From: Fischerella thermalis PCC 7521
Lineage (GTDB): Bacteria; Cyanobacteriota; Cyanobacteriia; Cyanobacteriales; Nostocaceae
Direction of reading: 5' to 3'
DNA: 64,000 bases
Assembly (NCBI RefSeq): GCF_000317225.1
Contig: NZ_AJLL01000097.1
Coordinates: 1 to 64,000, forward strand
Shown here: positions 53,564-63,502 of the stretch, piece after piece
Layout: every line of letters begins with the position of its first letter
Position numbering within the stretch: the first letter of the stretch is position 1
Translations under genes and position numbers: made by a program
Notes under the pieces: generated by a model
The model's input: only the letters and a program-made list of their open reading frames with translations
Databases searched by the model: none
Told to the model about the DNA's origin: nothing

Positions 53564-54730
53564 ATGCATCTAGCATATGTTACTAGTTATAATGTCTTAG
53601 ACCACTCGGATTGGCCTGAAAATCTAGTAGGACTTCGAGGAGCAGGTTATCATTTAGCACAACACTTAGAAAAGCAATCTGTACAACTTGATTATATAGG
53701 GCCATTAAAACAAGAATATAGATTTATAAATAGGTTGAAGAGGAAATTTTATAGGAAATTTTTGCATAAAGTTTATGCCTGTTGGGCAGATCCAGCAGTG
53801 ATTAGAGGCTATGCAGATCAAGTCTATAGAAAACTATCTAGTTCCACAGCAAATATAGTTTTATGCCCAGAGAATGCTCAAACAATAGCATATCTCGAAT
53901 GTAAGCAACCTATTGTTCTCTGGACAGATGCACCTCAGACAGTATTAATCGATTTTTACTCTATTTTTAGCAATTTCTGTGATGAGTCTAAAAGACACGT
54001 ATATGCATTAGAAAAAGCAGCATTAGATAGAAGTAAATTAGTAATATTTCTATCAGATTGGGCTGCTCAAAATGCTATCAATATTTATGGAATTAACCCA
54101 TCTAAAGTAAGAATAGTTCCTTGGGGAGCAAATATAGAATGTAATAGAACCTATGAGGATATTAATAATATAGTGGAATCTAAAAATACACGTTCTTGTA
54201 GATTATTATTTATTGGAGTTGATTGGTTAAGAAAAGGAGGAGATACGGCTCTGCATGTGGCTAAAGAATTAAATAAAAGTGGCTTGAAGACTGAATTAAT
54301 AGTAGTTGGCTCTGAACCTCCAACAAGTGAAACTTTTCCCAATTATGTCAAATTTATTGGATTTATTAATAAATATACAACAGAAGGTATTAAGCAAATC
54401 AACGAATTATTTTGTACATCCCATTTCCTAATTGTACCTTCCAGAGCAGAAACCTATGGACACGTTTTTTGTGAAGCAAATTCTTTTGGACTTCCTTCTA
54501 TAGCTACAAACGTTGGCGGTATACCAACTATTATCAAAGATGGTGTCAACGGAAAAACTTTTTCCGTTAACTCTAGAGTGGGAGAATATTCTACTTATAT
54601 TGCTTCTCTCATATCTAATTATAGTGAATATAAAAGATTAGCTCGCTCATCATTCCATGAATATAAATCTCGTTTAAGTTGGGAAGTAGCTGCAAAAACA
54701 GCAAAACAATTAATTATTGAGCTAGTGTAA
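53564..54730 (+). CDS. Family 4 glycosyltransferase
   Basis: 388 residues, with a textbook AAGGAGG ribosome site upstream. RGAGYHLAQHLEKQ is the acceptor loop; a basic stretch (RLKRKFYRKFLHK) around residue 60 could bind membrane lipids. The donor half has RLLFIGVDWLRKGGDTALHVA and RAETYGHVFCEANSFGLPSI (E-x7-E) followed by ATNVGGIPTII. The DNA here is noticeably more AT-rich than the neighbouring exporter gene, as in the next gene, which may mean these came in by transfer. Belongs to the polysaccharide locus. Confidence 0.88.
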   Translation: MHLAYVTSYNVLDHSDWPENLVGLRGAGYHLAQHLEKQSVQLDYIGPLKQEYRFINRLKRKFYRKFLHKVYACWADPAVIRGYADQVYRKLSSSTANIVLCPENAQTIAYLECKQPIVLWTDAPQTVLIDFYSIFSNFCDESKRHVYALEKAALDRSKLVIFLSDWAAQNAINIYGINPSKVRIVPWGANIECNRTYEDINNIVESKNTRSCRLLFIGVDWLRKGGDTALHVAKELNKSGLKTELIVVGSEPPTSETFPNYVKFIGFINKYTTEGIKQINELFCTSHFLIVPSRAETYGHVFCEANSFGLPSIATNVGGIPTIIKDGVNGKTFSVNSRVGEYSTYIASLISNYSEYKRLARSSFHEYKSRLSWEVAAKTAKQLIIELV

Positions 54731-54777
54731 TATTGCCTAAAAATTGCTAATAATTTGAAAATAAAATCGGTGTTTTT

Positions 54778-55947
54778 ATGCATTTTATTGGTTTAGAAAA
54801 CGAACTTTCTTCTTTCCGTGGTGGACAGGAATTGAACATGTTTGAGATTTGCAATGGATTATCTCAGCGCGGACATAATATTAGTCTGATTTATTTAAAA
54901 TCAGGAAATCTTCTGGAAGAGTACCGGAAATTTTGTAATTATCTAAGACAGATAAATAGTTATGAGTTTAATCGTTATAAAATTAATGAATTATTATATT
55001 TTTTGCCTGGAATTTTTAGTACCATAAATATTCCAGTTATAAAAAACAGTGTTATTTTTTGCAATGCCTATGATTTCATTTTTTTTGCTTATGTTTTATC
55101 TATCATGAAAAACATCCCTTTTGTTTGTTATTTTCAAATTCCGCCTTTTAGTAAAAATTTTAATTATCAAAAATTACTTGGATTTAAGAATTCAAAGAGA
55201 TTTATTACTGTATCCAATCAAACAAAACTTGATTGGGTAAAGTGTGGCATTAAAGAGGATAAATTTGATGTTGTATATAATGGTACTAACATTGAAAAGT
55301 ATAAACTGTCAGAAAACTTCTTCTATGTTAGAAATAAATGGAATATTCCTGAAAATATTAGAGTTGTATCATATGTAGGAAGACTGGATAAAGATAAAGG
55401 ATTAGAAACGCTGATTGGAGCCTTTTCTTTACTTGTAAAAAGTGGTATTGATGCCAAGTTATTGATTGCTGGGAATCCTATACTTCACTTTGCTGCTGAT
55501 GGGAAAGAAAATCCTGAAGAAGGTGAAAAATACAAGCGTTCCTTAAAACAGTTATCAATAGATTTAGGTATAGAAAAGAATGTAGATTTTTTGGGACATG
55601 TAGCAGATACAGTCTCCCTTTACCAAGTCAGTGATGTCACTGTTCTACCTAGTCAATGGTCAGAACCTTTTGGTAGAGTAATTATTGAATCAATGGCTTG
55701 TGGAACTCCTGTGGTAGCTAGCAGAATTGGCGGTATTCCCGAAATTTTGACGGGAGAATTTCAACAATGGCTATTTGAACCTGGTAATCAACTAGATTTG
55801 GCAGATAAATTGCATTGGATGATTCATTGGAGAGATCGTGACTCTCATTTAGCTCACAGGTGTCGTGAGCATATTTTAGGTAAATTCACTATAGATAAAA
55901 TGATTGATGGTATTGAGAAAGTGTTATTACAGGTTGCTAAAAAATGA
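54778..55947 (+). CDS. Family 4 glycosyltransferase (paralogue of 50391-51587)
   Basis: 389 residues. MHFIGLENELSSFRGGQELN parallels the start of the 50391 gene; RVVSYVGRLDKDKGLETLIGAF and WSEPFGRVIIESMACGTPVVAS are the donor motifs. It has an extra insertion, ILHFAADGKENPEEGEKY, in the donor domain. The two paralogues flank the ABC exporter and another glycosyltransferase, so the segment looks like a duplication with inserted genes. Last glycosyltransferase of the locus in this window. Strongly AT-rich in its first half. Confidence 0.9.
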   Translation: MHFIGLENELSSFRGGQELNMFEICNGLSQRGHNISLIYLKSGNLLEEYRKFCNYLRQINSYEFNRYKINELLYFLPGIFSTINIPVIKNSVIFCNAYDFIFFAYVLSIMKNIPFVCYFQIPPFSKNFNYQKLLGFKNSKRFITVSNQTKLDWVKCGIKEDKFDVVYNGTNIEKYKLSENFFYVRNKWNIPENIRVVSYVGRLDKDKGLETLIGAFSLLVKSGIDAKLLIAGNPILHFAADGKENPEEGEKYKRSLKQLSIDLGIEKNVDFLGHVADTVSLYQVSDVTVLPSQWSEPFGRVIIESMACGTPVVASRIGGIPEILTGEFQQWLFEPGNQLDLADKLHWMIHWRDRDSHLAHRCREHILGKFTIDKMIDGIEKVLLQVAKK

Positions 55948-56202
55948 AAAATCTTGTATGCATAAGAATTTTCAGGAATAGAAATTGGTCAAAAAATAAG
56001 GCTATAAATGTTAAATTTCCTGCAAAAATCAGGAGAATTGATAATTACGAACACCGATGAACACAGATTGTAGATGTGAGTATTTGATTGAGCAAATGTA
56101 CCGCACATTCCACGACCATAGTATCTAAAAAATTATAACAATACTATCTTGGGCAACTGGAAATAGATGATAAACTAGGGAAGATTTCTTGAGGAAGTGT
56201 TG

Positions 56203-56595
56203 ATGGCACGGACAAACGGGTTAAAAAATCAAACATCAGCGGAAGTTTCACCAGATATTTTAGATTCTGAAGATACAGCCGCAATTAAAGATTCATCGGA
56301 ACAATTGGAAGATATCCAGGATATTGATGACGTATTGAATTCTTTAAAAACCTTACTAAGTACTGTAGAAAAGCTCCAAAAAGTCCGACAAGAAGTGGGC
56401 GATATTAAACCTTTGCTGATGCGGATGCTTGATGGAGAATTGCTTGCTGGTGAAGAACTTGAGCAACTCAAGTCAGGTGTAAGTGGTCTTGTTCGTCTGG
56501 TTCGTACTTATAGTGAACATCAAGCAGCATTGGCTAAAGCGCAACCAGCTAGAAACCTGTTAGATCAAGTGTTAAAAGGCAATAAAGCTGGTTAA
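56203..56595 (+). CDS. Conserved small helical protein, function unknown
   Basis: 130 residues from the ATG at 56203, six bases after GAGGAAG; an ATG-like start two codons earlier is less likely. The N-terminal 40 residues are low-complexity and acidic. The rest is predicted helical (DDVLNSLKTLLSTVEKLQKV, RMLDGELLAGEELEQLKSGV, SGLVRLVRTYSEHQAALAKA), with a coiled-coil pattern. I recognise this as a protein kept in many cyanobacteria but know no function. It lies after the polysaccharide locus, separated by about 255 bases, and appears to have its own promoter. Confidence 0.7.
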   Translation: MARTNGLKNQTSAEVSPDILDSEDTAAIKDSSEQLEDIQDIDDVLNSLKTLLSTVEKLQKVRQEVGDIKPLLMRMLDGELLAGEELEQLKSGVSGLVRLVRTYSEHQAALAKAQPARNLLDQVLKGNKAG

Positions 56596-57226
56596 ATTTA
56601 TGAAATTAAATTGTACGTAGCGATCGCCTACACCTTGATAGGCAATGGAAAAAATGTACAATCCGGATAATTGCAACCAAACTTTATTTAACTTATAGAA
56701 TTTTATATTACGTATAAATTATTTCATACAAAACTCCTATTTGAGTGTTGCGAAGCTAGGTACACCAAAGAGCTTTCTTTTCTATTGCCTACCTCTACGA
56801 TTAATTTCAAATATCTAAAGTGGACTGCTATATCCTCAAATCGTTAGATGATAGTTCAATGCAAATGAGCTATATTTGTTATAACAAAGATGCACAATAA
56901 CTTTTAATACTTAAGTTTTGAGACCTAACAAATTCCTGAATCAATTTGTATCAAAGGTTTCAAGACGCAACTTGCTTATGCTAACATTTTTACATAGGTA
57001 TAATCGATGCCTAACTTGGTAAGCGCCGTAAAGTAGCGACCAAATGGTAAGAGGATATCTACGGTAAAATTTTAACTAAGTAATAGCTGATTAGTTGTCG
57101 AAATTTGTAGCAGAACTTTAGCGATCGCTAGATTACAAAGGCTACTAATTGCACAAACTACACTCAAAAAACTCCAATTGCGTCTTGAGGTTGAATTGTA
57201 GAAAAACGCATTTGGTAGGTACAGCA
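56596..57226. other. Gene-free region
   Basis: About 630 bases, AT-rich. No RNA, terminator or repeat recognised apart from isolated HIP1 sites (about 56621, 57121). The frame from 57149 into the hydrolase gene is open, but the first 26 codons have no homology-like character. Confidence 0.5.
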
Positions 57227-58126
57227 ATGACACACATCGAAGGAACCTTCATAGGAGCAGGAGGGCTGAGTCTTTATTATCAAAGTTGGCAGCCAGAAGG
57301 AGAATTACGGGCAATTATTGCCATAGTACACGGCTTGGGAGCACATAGCGGATTATTTATGAATGCCGTGCAACATTTATTACCCTTGGGTTATGCTGTC
57401 TATGCTTTTGACCTGCGAGGACATGGGCGATCGCCTGGACAACGAGGACATATTAACTCTTGGGCAGAGTTGCGAGAAGATTTACATACCTTTTTGACAC
57501 ATATTCAGGAACAAAGTTCTGGCTGTGCATATTTTTTGTGGGGTCACAGTTTAGGCGCAGTGATAGCTGTAGATTACGCCTTGCGCTTTCCTCAAAGCTT
57601 GCAAGGATTGATCCTGACAGCACCTGCTTTAGGAAAAGTTAACCTGCCTCTGGTAAAAGTGGCATTAGGGCGAATGCTTTCACAAGTCTGGCCAAACTTT
57701 AGTTTGAAAGTAGGTCTTGATAAGGGAAAAAATTTGCAAGGCCCGAATTATCTTACCATTCAAGATCCATTAAGGCATGAGTATGGTAGCGCCCGACTGG
57801 CTGCGGAGTTTTTCGCCACTGAAAAATGGGTTGAAACTCATGCTTGTGAGTTACAAGTACCTTTGCTGATTCTTTATAGCAGTGACGATAAGATCACACC
57901 ACCAGAAGGTAGCATAAAATTTTTCCAAAAAATAGGCTTCCCGGACAAAGAAATCTATGAATATGCCGGTGATTACCATGATTTTCATTTGGATATCAAT
58001 TACCAAAAAATACTTGTAGATTTAGAAGATTGGTTAGAAAGACATTTGGATGGAGAAACAGAGAATCAATCATCAAGGTGTCTGATAAAAATACCTACTT
58101 TCAAAACCGAACCTTTGACTCATTAA
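57227..58126 (+). CDS. Alpha/beta hydrolase (monoacylglycerol lipase/lysophospholipase type)
   Basis: 299 residues from the ATG at 57227. IVHGLGAHSGLF is the oxyanion loop, AFDLRGHGRSPGQRGHINSW the typical lysophospholipase/monoglyceride lipase block, and LWGHSLGAVIA the nucleophile elbow. Asp in YSSDDKITPP and His in DYHDFHLD complete the likely triad. It should release fatty acids from monoacylglycerols or lysolipids. It precedes an acyl-CoA synthetase and beta-oxidation genes on the same strand, which fits a supply of free fatty acids, although a 470-base gap separates them. No signal peptide. Confidence 0.88.
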   Translation: MTHIEGTFIGAGGLSLYYQSWQPEGELRAIIAIVHGLGAHSGLFMNAVQHLLPLGYAVYAFDLRGHGRSPGQRGHINSWAELREDLHTFLTHIQEQSSGCAYFLWGHSLGAVIAVDYALRFPQSLQGLILTAPALGKVNLPLVKVALGRMLSQVWPNFSLKVGLDKGKNLQGPNYLTIQDPLRHEYGSARLAAEFFATEKWVETHACELQVPLLILYSSDDKITPPEGSIKFFQKIGFPDKEIYEYAGDYHDFHLDINYQKILVDLEDWLERHLDGETENQSSRCLIKIPTFKTEPLTH

Positions 58127-58596
58127 ATGGGTTTCTTTGCGAAAAAGATACAAAGCTTGTCGTTGATCCCCAGCATGATCTACATTATTATTAGTACAAA
58201 AGAGCTTAGTTTAAGACATGTAGGTATAAAATAAGCCTAAGCCTTAAACTGAGTAAATTATATTTTTAATCAATACAAAGTTGAAAGGAGAAAATTAGGA
58301 ATTTTCAAGACTTAGGTATTAAAAGTCTGCATCTTAAATGTACCTAATTTGGCATTAATTTTAGCCCGAATATCTTGAGATAATTGATTATCCTTCCTAT
58401 TGCATAGGAAAAGAACAAATAAAGAACATATAGGGAACTAGGCAAATATTTTCCTATCTCAAAATTGATTTAGGGTTGCTTGATAGAACCATTTATTTGA
58501 TTTCTGAAAAAACAATCTGATTTTCCTGTTCCCTGTTAAAAGTTCCCTTTCTTACTGATAACGAGGGGAAGAGTCAGAAACTCTTCTTGGAGAATA
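58127..58596. other. Gene-free region upstream of the beta-oxidation genes
   Basis: 470 bases, AT-rich, with direct repeats of ATAGGGAACTAGG/TTCCCTGTT character but no gene. TTGAAAGGAGAAAATTAGG (about 58281) has a ribosome-site look but no start codon at proper distance. Probably the promoter region of the fad-like operon. Confidence 0.4.
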
Positions 58597-60828
58597 ATGT
58601 TATGTACAAATCAGATCTATAAAGCGCCTCCCAACTCTGGACAAGTAGTATTAGGGCGTACTTTACCTTCCTTATTAGATGAAGCGTGCGATCGCACTCC
58701 CAACTCCCGTGCTTTCAATCAGTTTACACAAACAGGCTGGCAAGCTTTATCTAATCATGAATTTCGCACAGCTGTAACAGAATTGGCATTAGGCTTGCTG
58801 AATTTGCAACTAAAAGCAGGGGATTGCATTGCTTTACTCATGCACAGCGATGTTAATTTTTGTATTGCTGACATGGGTTCCTTGCTTGCAGGTTTAGTGA
58901 ATGTACCAATTGACTTAACCCAAACAATTGAACACATTATCTTCATTTTGCAGCACACAGAAGCCAAAGCGCTGATTATTTCTGATCTAGACTTGCTTTC
59001 TCAAATTATTCCTTATCTGCAAAATGCTAGCAATCTCCAAGCAGTAATAGTTGCTGATGTTTCTATTGAATGGTATCAAAGGCGACAACAATTAACCTGT
59101 CAACAAAGTGGGGAAAAAGATCAAATCATTCCTGAAAATCTTTGTTTATCCTTACCAACATCACACTTACCAGCAGCTGCACAATCAGCTATAGATCTTC
59201 CACAATGTATTCAAGTTTTTTCAGTAGAGGAAATTCGCTCTCAGGGACGGGAGAAAATTTCTGAATTTAGTTTTCAGGAACTGAATACCAAACTGATAGC
59301 TAATAACCTGGCCACGATCATTTATATTCCTGGAACCACTGGAGAACCGCAAGGGGTAATGCTTACCCATGAAAATCTCTCTGCTAATGCAGTAGCAATG
59401 TTTACAGGAATACCTAATTTGGGATTGGGAACAGAAGAAATTGTTCTTTCTTTTTTGCCATTAACCCATGTTTTTGCTCGTGTGCTTGTCTATGGGCATA
59501 TTAAATATGGTCACAGCATTTATTTCAGCAATTCTCATCGTATTTTAAAACACCTGCAAGAAGTCAAACCAACAATATTTGCTACAGTACCTTTACTGTT
59601 AGAAAAAATTTATCACAAGCTTTTAGAAATAGGAGAAAAAAATCAGAAACGGGTAAAATTGCCCCGTCCTCATATTACCTTGTCATCCTTAAAGTTCTCT
59701 ACTAACTGGGTGAGAAAAACCTCACTTACTGCTTGGCGAGAAGCCACTGTGCGGTTGTCTACAACAGGGAGAACCCTAAAAACCCATTTAACTTCAGCAC
59801 GTCGATTCTCTGTTCCCTTATCTCAATCGGTGATGAATTGGGCAATAAAAATAGCTCAAAAATATGAATTAGGAAAAATACCACAACGTCGATATGCTTT
59901 GATGTTGAAACTGGCAGACAGATTAGTATTTTACCAGTGGCGTGCTGTTTTTGGTAGCAATATAAAATACCTAATTAGCGGAGGTGCAGCTTTAAAAGCA
60001 GAAATTGCGAATTTATTTGCGGCTGCGGGAATGAAAATTTTACAAGGCTATGGTTTAACAGAAACTAGTTCAGCCGTAACTTGTAATCGCGGTCAATTCA
60101 ATCGTGCTGGAACTGTCGGTGTAGCGATCGCTGGCGTAGAAATTACGATAGCTGAAGATGGGGAAATTCTCACCAGAAGTCCTTACATTACTCAAGGCTA
60201 TTACAAAAACTCACAAGCTACCCAGCAACTCATCGATGCTGAAGGTTGGTTACATACAGGTGACTTGGGAGAATTTACATCTGACGGTTTTCTCAAGATT
60301 ACTGGTTTGAAGAAAAGCCGTTTTAAACTTTCTACAGGCAAGTATGTCACACCACAACCAATAGAAAGTCGGTTAGAAAAATCTGCTTTGATAACAAAAG
60401 CTGTGACTGTTGGTGCTGATCGTAAGTTTTGTGCCATGCTGATTTTTCCTAATTTAGATAATTTACAGCAGCAGGCTTTATCAATAGGAATTGATTTACC
60501 AACTGAAGAATTACTTCAGCATCCTTGCATCGTTGCTTTATATCAAGCATTGGTGGATGAAGCGAATTGTCATTTACCTCATTGGTCAACGGTAAAAAAA
60601 TTCCGGCTAATTAATGCCAAATTTACTGTTGAGAATGGGCTACTAACAACAAATCAGCAAGTAAATAGGACCAAAATTTTAGAAGTATTTGCTGAAGAAA
60701 TTAATGCAATATATGAAGATAAGAGGATGCAAAGATATGAAAATGTCACAATAGAACAAATGGATAATTTATGTCCGGTGAATCAGAGGTTTTCTTGTCC
60801 TGCGTTTGCTCAATCTCTGAGTTCTTAG
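58597..60828 (+). CDS. AMP-dependent acyl-CoA synthetase (FadD-like)
   Basis: 743 residues, longer than the usual 560-650 because of insertions near residues 165-215 and 365-435. IIYIPGTTGEPQGVMLTHEN is the AMP-binding P-loop motif, LQGYGLTETSSAV the A5 adenylate site, and GWLHTGDLGEF the A7 hinge aspartate, with the A8 GLKKSRFKLSTGKYVTP and a lysine in the C-terminal domain. It activates a fatty acid via acyl-AMP to acyl-CoA (or acyl-ACP). The start ATG at 58597 has TTGGAG upstream. Cyanobacteria normally have one acyl-ACP synthetase (Aas) for recycling; the beta-oxidation genes downstream argue for a CoA product here. Ends 142 bases before the FadN-like gene. Confidence 0.88.
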   Translation: MLCTNQIYKAPPNSGQVVLGRTLPSLLDEACDRTPNSRAFNQFTQTGWQALSNHEFRTAVTELALGLLNLQLKAGDCIALLMHSDVNFCIADMGSLLAGLVNVPIDLTQTIEHIIFILQHTEAKALIISDLDLLSQIIPYLQNASNLQAVIVADVSIEWYQRRQQLTCQQSGEKDQIIPENLCLSLPTSHLPAAAQSAIDLPQCIQVFSVEEIRSQGREKISEFSFQELNTKLIANNLATIIYIPGTTGEPQGVMLTHENLSANAVAMFTGIPNLGLGTEEIVLSFLPLTHVFARVLVYGHIKYGHSIYFSNSHRILKHLQEVKPTIFATVPLLLEKIYHKLLEIGEKNQKRVKLPRPHITLSSLKFSTNWVRKTSLTAWREATVRLSTTGRTLKTHLTSARRFSVPLSQSVMNWAIKIAQKYELGKIPQRRYALMLKLADRLVFYQWRAVFGSNIKYLISGGAALKAEIANLFAAAGMKILQGYGLTETSSAVTCNRGQFNRAGTVGVAIAGVEITIAEDGEILTRSPYITQGYYKNSQATQQLIDAEGWLHTGDLGEFTSDGFLKITGLKKSRFKLSTGKYVTPQPIESRLEKSALITKAVTVGADRKFCAMLIFPNLDNLQQQALSIGIDLPTEELLQHPCIVALYQALVDEANCHLPHWSTVKKFRLINAKFTVENGLLTTNQQVNRTKILEVFAEEINAIYEDKRMQRYENVTIEQMDNLCPVNQRFSCPAFAQSLSS

Positions 60829-60865
60829 ATATTAGGCTTGTGGTGAAGGTTAATAGCCTGAAATG

Positions 60866-60893
60866 AACCGCCAAGAACGCCAAGAACGCAAAG
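60866..60893. repeat. CGCCAAGAACGCCAAGAACGC spacer repeat
   Basis: AACCGCCAAGAACGCCAAGAACGC, a tandem of CGCCAAGAA units. Further copies: 47118-47143 (inverted), 63359-63379 and 63437-63465 (inverted). Confidence 0.7.
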
Positions 60894-60970
60894 GAAAGAG
60901 AGTTTAGTAAATTATTGAAAATTAGGTTAGGTATTTATTCAATCCAAAATTTAAGAAGGAAGGGTGATAT

Positions 60971-63340
60971 ATGTTTAAGCCGTTCCAAAAAGCCGCAGTC
61001 TTGGGTGCGGGAGTGATGGGTTCACAAATCGCTGCACATTTGGCTAATGCGGGATTAACAGTTCATTTATTAGATATTGCGGCTCAAGGCGACAATAAAA
61101 ATTATGTCGTAGAAACAGCTTTTAAAAAGGCTATTAAGCAGTCTCCACCGATTTTATTTACAGAAAAAACAGCTCGTCGTGTGATTTTGGGGAATTTTGA
61201 CGAGCATTTTCACCGCATTGCTGATGTTGATTGGGTAATAGAAGTTGTAGTTGAAAATCTCGCTATTAAACAAGATTTGATGGCGCGGATAGAAGGTGTA
61301 ATTAGTGATGATACTGTAGTATCTACTAATACTAGTGGTCTACCTGTTCATGAAATTGCTCAAGGACGTTCTGAGTCTTTTCGGAAGAGGTTTTTAGGTA
61401 CTCACTTTTTTAATCCGCCGCGCTACTTGAAGTTACTAGAGTTAATTCCGACACCGGATACTGAGCCGCAAATCCTGGAAAAAATGCGGTGGTTTGCTTG
61501 GATGCATCTTGGTAAAGGTGTAGTGGTAGCTAAAGATACCCCTAACTTTATAGCCAACCGCATAGGTATGTATGCAACTATGCTGGGTATCCGGGGTGTG
61601 ATTGAGCAAGGTTACACAATTGAAGAAATTGATACATTAACAGGGGTGATTGCTGGACGACCGAAATCAGCGACATTTCGCACGGCTGATTTGGTAGGGT
61701 TAGATACTTTGATGTATGTGGCACACAACCTTTACCCAGCTATTGTCCATGATGAAAGCCGGGAAGTCTTTCGAGTGCCAGAGTTGCTGAAGAAACTGGT
61801 GGAAACTGGGTCGTTAGGAGCAAAAACAGGTCAAGGATTTTACAAGAAGCAAGGTAAGGAAATACTCTCGATTAATCCGACAACGCTGGCTTACGAAGCA
61901 GCGAAACCGCTTGATTTAGGGGATATTGAGGCAATTGGGAAAATTGATGATTTAGGCGATCGCTTACGCAAACTCTACCATGATTCTGGTCGTGCAGGTG
62001 CATTCTTCCGCAAACTAACCTTAGAAATCCTGGGTTACAGCGCCCGTCGCATCCCAGAAATTGCCGACAGACCAGCAGATATCGACCGGGCAATCCGGTG
62101 GGGTTTCGGCTGGGAACTCGGCCCGTTTGAAATTTGGGATGTCTTGGGCTTTGAAACTGTATTGGCAGATATGAAAGCGGCTGGTATATCTGTGCCTGAG
62201 TGGGTAGAAAAGATGCACGATTCTGGTGTGCATAACTTCTATCAAAAAGACCGACTATCTTGGGCTGAACAAAAAGTAGTCGATGCTTGTGCAGTCTGCA
62301 TCAGCGCACTACCAAAAGCCCCAACAGATGAAATTCAGATAGCAGCTATCAAAGAAGATGCCAAAAACATCTTGTGGCAAAACTCAGAAGCCTCTTTATT
62401 AGACTTGGGCGATGGAGTTGTTTTATACGAGTTTCATTCCAAAGGCAATACCCTGACTTTAAAAGTAATAGAAGGCTTAACCAAAATACTAGATATTGTC
62501 GAGAACAGTGATTATCGGGGATTAGTCATAGGTAACGACAGTGCCAACTTCTCTGGAGGGGCGAATTTGGCAGAAATGGCCATGTTAGCCCAGACAAATA
62601 ACGGTAAAGGCATCGCCGATTTAATCGTCAAATTCCAAACCTTACTGCAACGCATTAAATATTTTCCCAAACCAATAGTCACCGCAATTGTCGGACGAGT
62701 TTTAGGCGGAGGTTGTGAATTAGTCTTAGCTTCTCCTCATGTAGTTGCAGCCGCAGAAACTTATATTGGACTGGTAGAACTCAGCGTTGGTTTGATTCCT
62801 GGAGGTGGCGGCATCATGCGGATGGTGACTTGGGCAGCTGATAAAGCCGCCAGCGAATCACCACAAGATATTCAACCCTTCCTGCGAAAAGTATTTGAAA
62901 CTGTTGGCATGGCCAAGGTTTCCAATAGCGCCCATGAAGGGCAAGAATTAGGCTTCCTCCCACCCACAACCAAGATTGTCATGAATGCCGACCGACTTTT
63001 AACTGTAGCCAAAGCAGAAATACTCTATTTAGACCGCATAGGTTACATGCCACCACCAAAACGTAACACCATCATGGTGTTAGGTCTTCCAGCGCGGGCA
63101 ATGTTGGAACACACCGCATATGTCATGCAGCAGGGGGGCTACATTTCAGAGTATGACCATTATTTAGCTAGCCGCTTAGCTTATGTGATGACAGGCGGAG
63201 AATTGACAGCACCTGCCTTGGTCAATGAAAACTACTTATTGAGATTAGAAACAGAGGCGTTTTTACCACTATTACAGCAACCGAAAACACAAGAACGGAT
63301 TGCTTATATGTTGAAAACGAAAAAGCCTTTGAGGAATTAA
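60971..63340 (+). CDS. 3-hydroxyacyl-CoA dehydrogenase / enoyl-CoA hydratase (FadN-type)
   Basis: 789 residues, the same size as Bacillus FadN. The dehydrogenase comes first: AAVLGAGVMGSQIAAHLANAG is the NAD loop, STNTSGLPVHEIAQ and GTHFFNPPRYLKLLELIP the active-site block with the catalytic His, and KDTPNFIANRIG follows. The hydratase is C-terminal (about 480-700): FSGGANLAEM is the oxyanion loop, and the two catalytic glutamates are in GGGCELVLAS and GLVELSVGLIPGGGG. FadB has the opposite order, so this is FadN-like. It should convert trans-2-enoyl-CoA to 3-ketoacyl-CoA. The thiolase gene follows 162 bases downstream. GAAGGAAGGG precedes the ATG. Confidence 0.92.
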   Translation: MFKPFQKAAVLGAGVMGSQIAAHLANAGLTVHLLDIAAQGDNKNYVVETAFKKAIKQSPPILFTEKTARRVILGNFDEHFHRIADVDWVIEVVVENLAIKQDLMARIEGVISDDTVVSTNTSGLPVHEIAQGRSESFRKRFLGTHFFNPPRYLKLLELIPTPDTEPQILEKMRWFAWMHLGKGVVVAKDTPNFIANRIGMYATMLGIRGVIEQGYTIEEIDTLTGVIAGRPKSATFRTADLVGLDTLMYVAHNLYPAIVHDESREVFRVPELLKKLVETGSLGAKTGQGFYKKQGKEILSINPTTLAYEAAKPLDLGDIEAIGKIDDLGDRLRKLYHDSGRAGAFFRKLTLEILGYSARRIPEIADRPADIDRAIRWGFGWELGPFEIWDVLGFETVLADMKAAGISVPEWVEKMHDSGVHNFYQKDRLSWAEQKVVDACAVCISALPKAPTDEIQIAAIKEDAKNILWQNSEASLLDLGDGVVLYEFHSKGNTLTLKVIEGLTKILDIVENSDYRGLVIGNDSANFSGGANLAEMAMLAQTNNGKGIADLIVKFQTLLQRIKYFPKPIVTAIVGRVLGGGCELVLASPHVVAAAETYIGLVELSVGLIPGGGGIMRMVTWAADKAASESPQDIQPFLRKVFETVGMAKVSNSAHEGQELGFLPPTTKIVMNADRLLTVAKAEILYLDRIGYMPPPKRNTIMVLGLPARAMLEHTAYVMQQGGYISEYDHYLASRLAYVMTGGELTAPALVNENYLLRLETEAFLPLLQQPKTQERIAYMLKTKKPLRN

Positions 63341-63358
63341 GAGAAGGCAGGTTTAACA

Positions 63359-63465
63359 AACCGCCAAGTACGCCAAGAAAAGAAAGAGAGAGAATTTTCT
63401 AAATCATTGAGGACTGCCATATCATCCAACTTTGAATTCTTGGCGTTCTTGGCGACTTGGCGGTT
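63359..63465. repeat. Inverted pair of CCGCCAAG spacer repeats
   Basis: AACCGCCAAGTACGCCAAGAA (63359-63379) and TTCTTGGCG...CTTGGCGGTT (63437-63465) are inverted copies about 57 bases apart between the FadN-like gene and the thiolase. Transcribed, they would form a strong hairpin within the operon. Confidence 0.7.
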
Positions 63466-63502
63466 CGATAAATACAGATTTAAAAATTAGCCGGAGTTAT
63501 TT

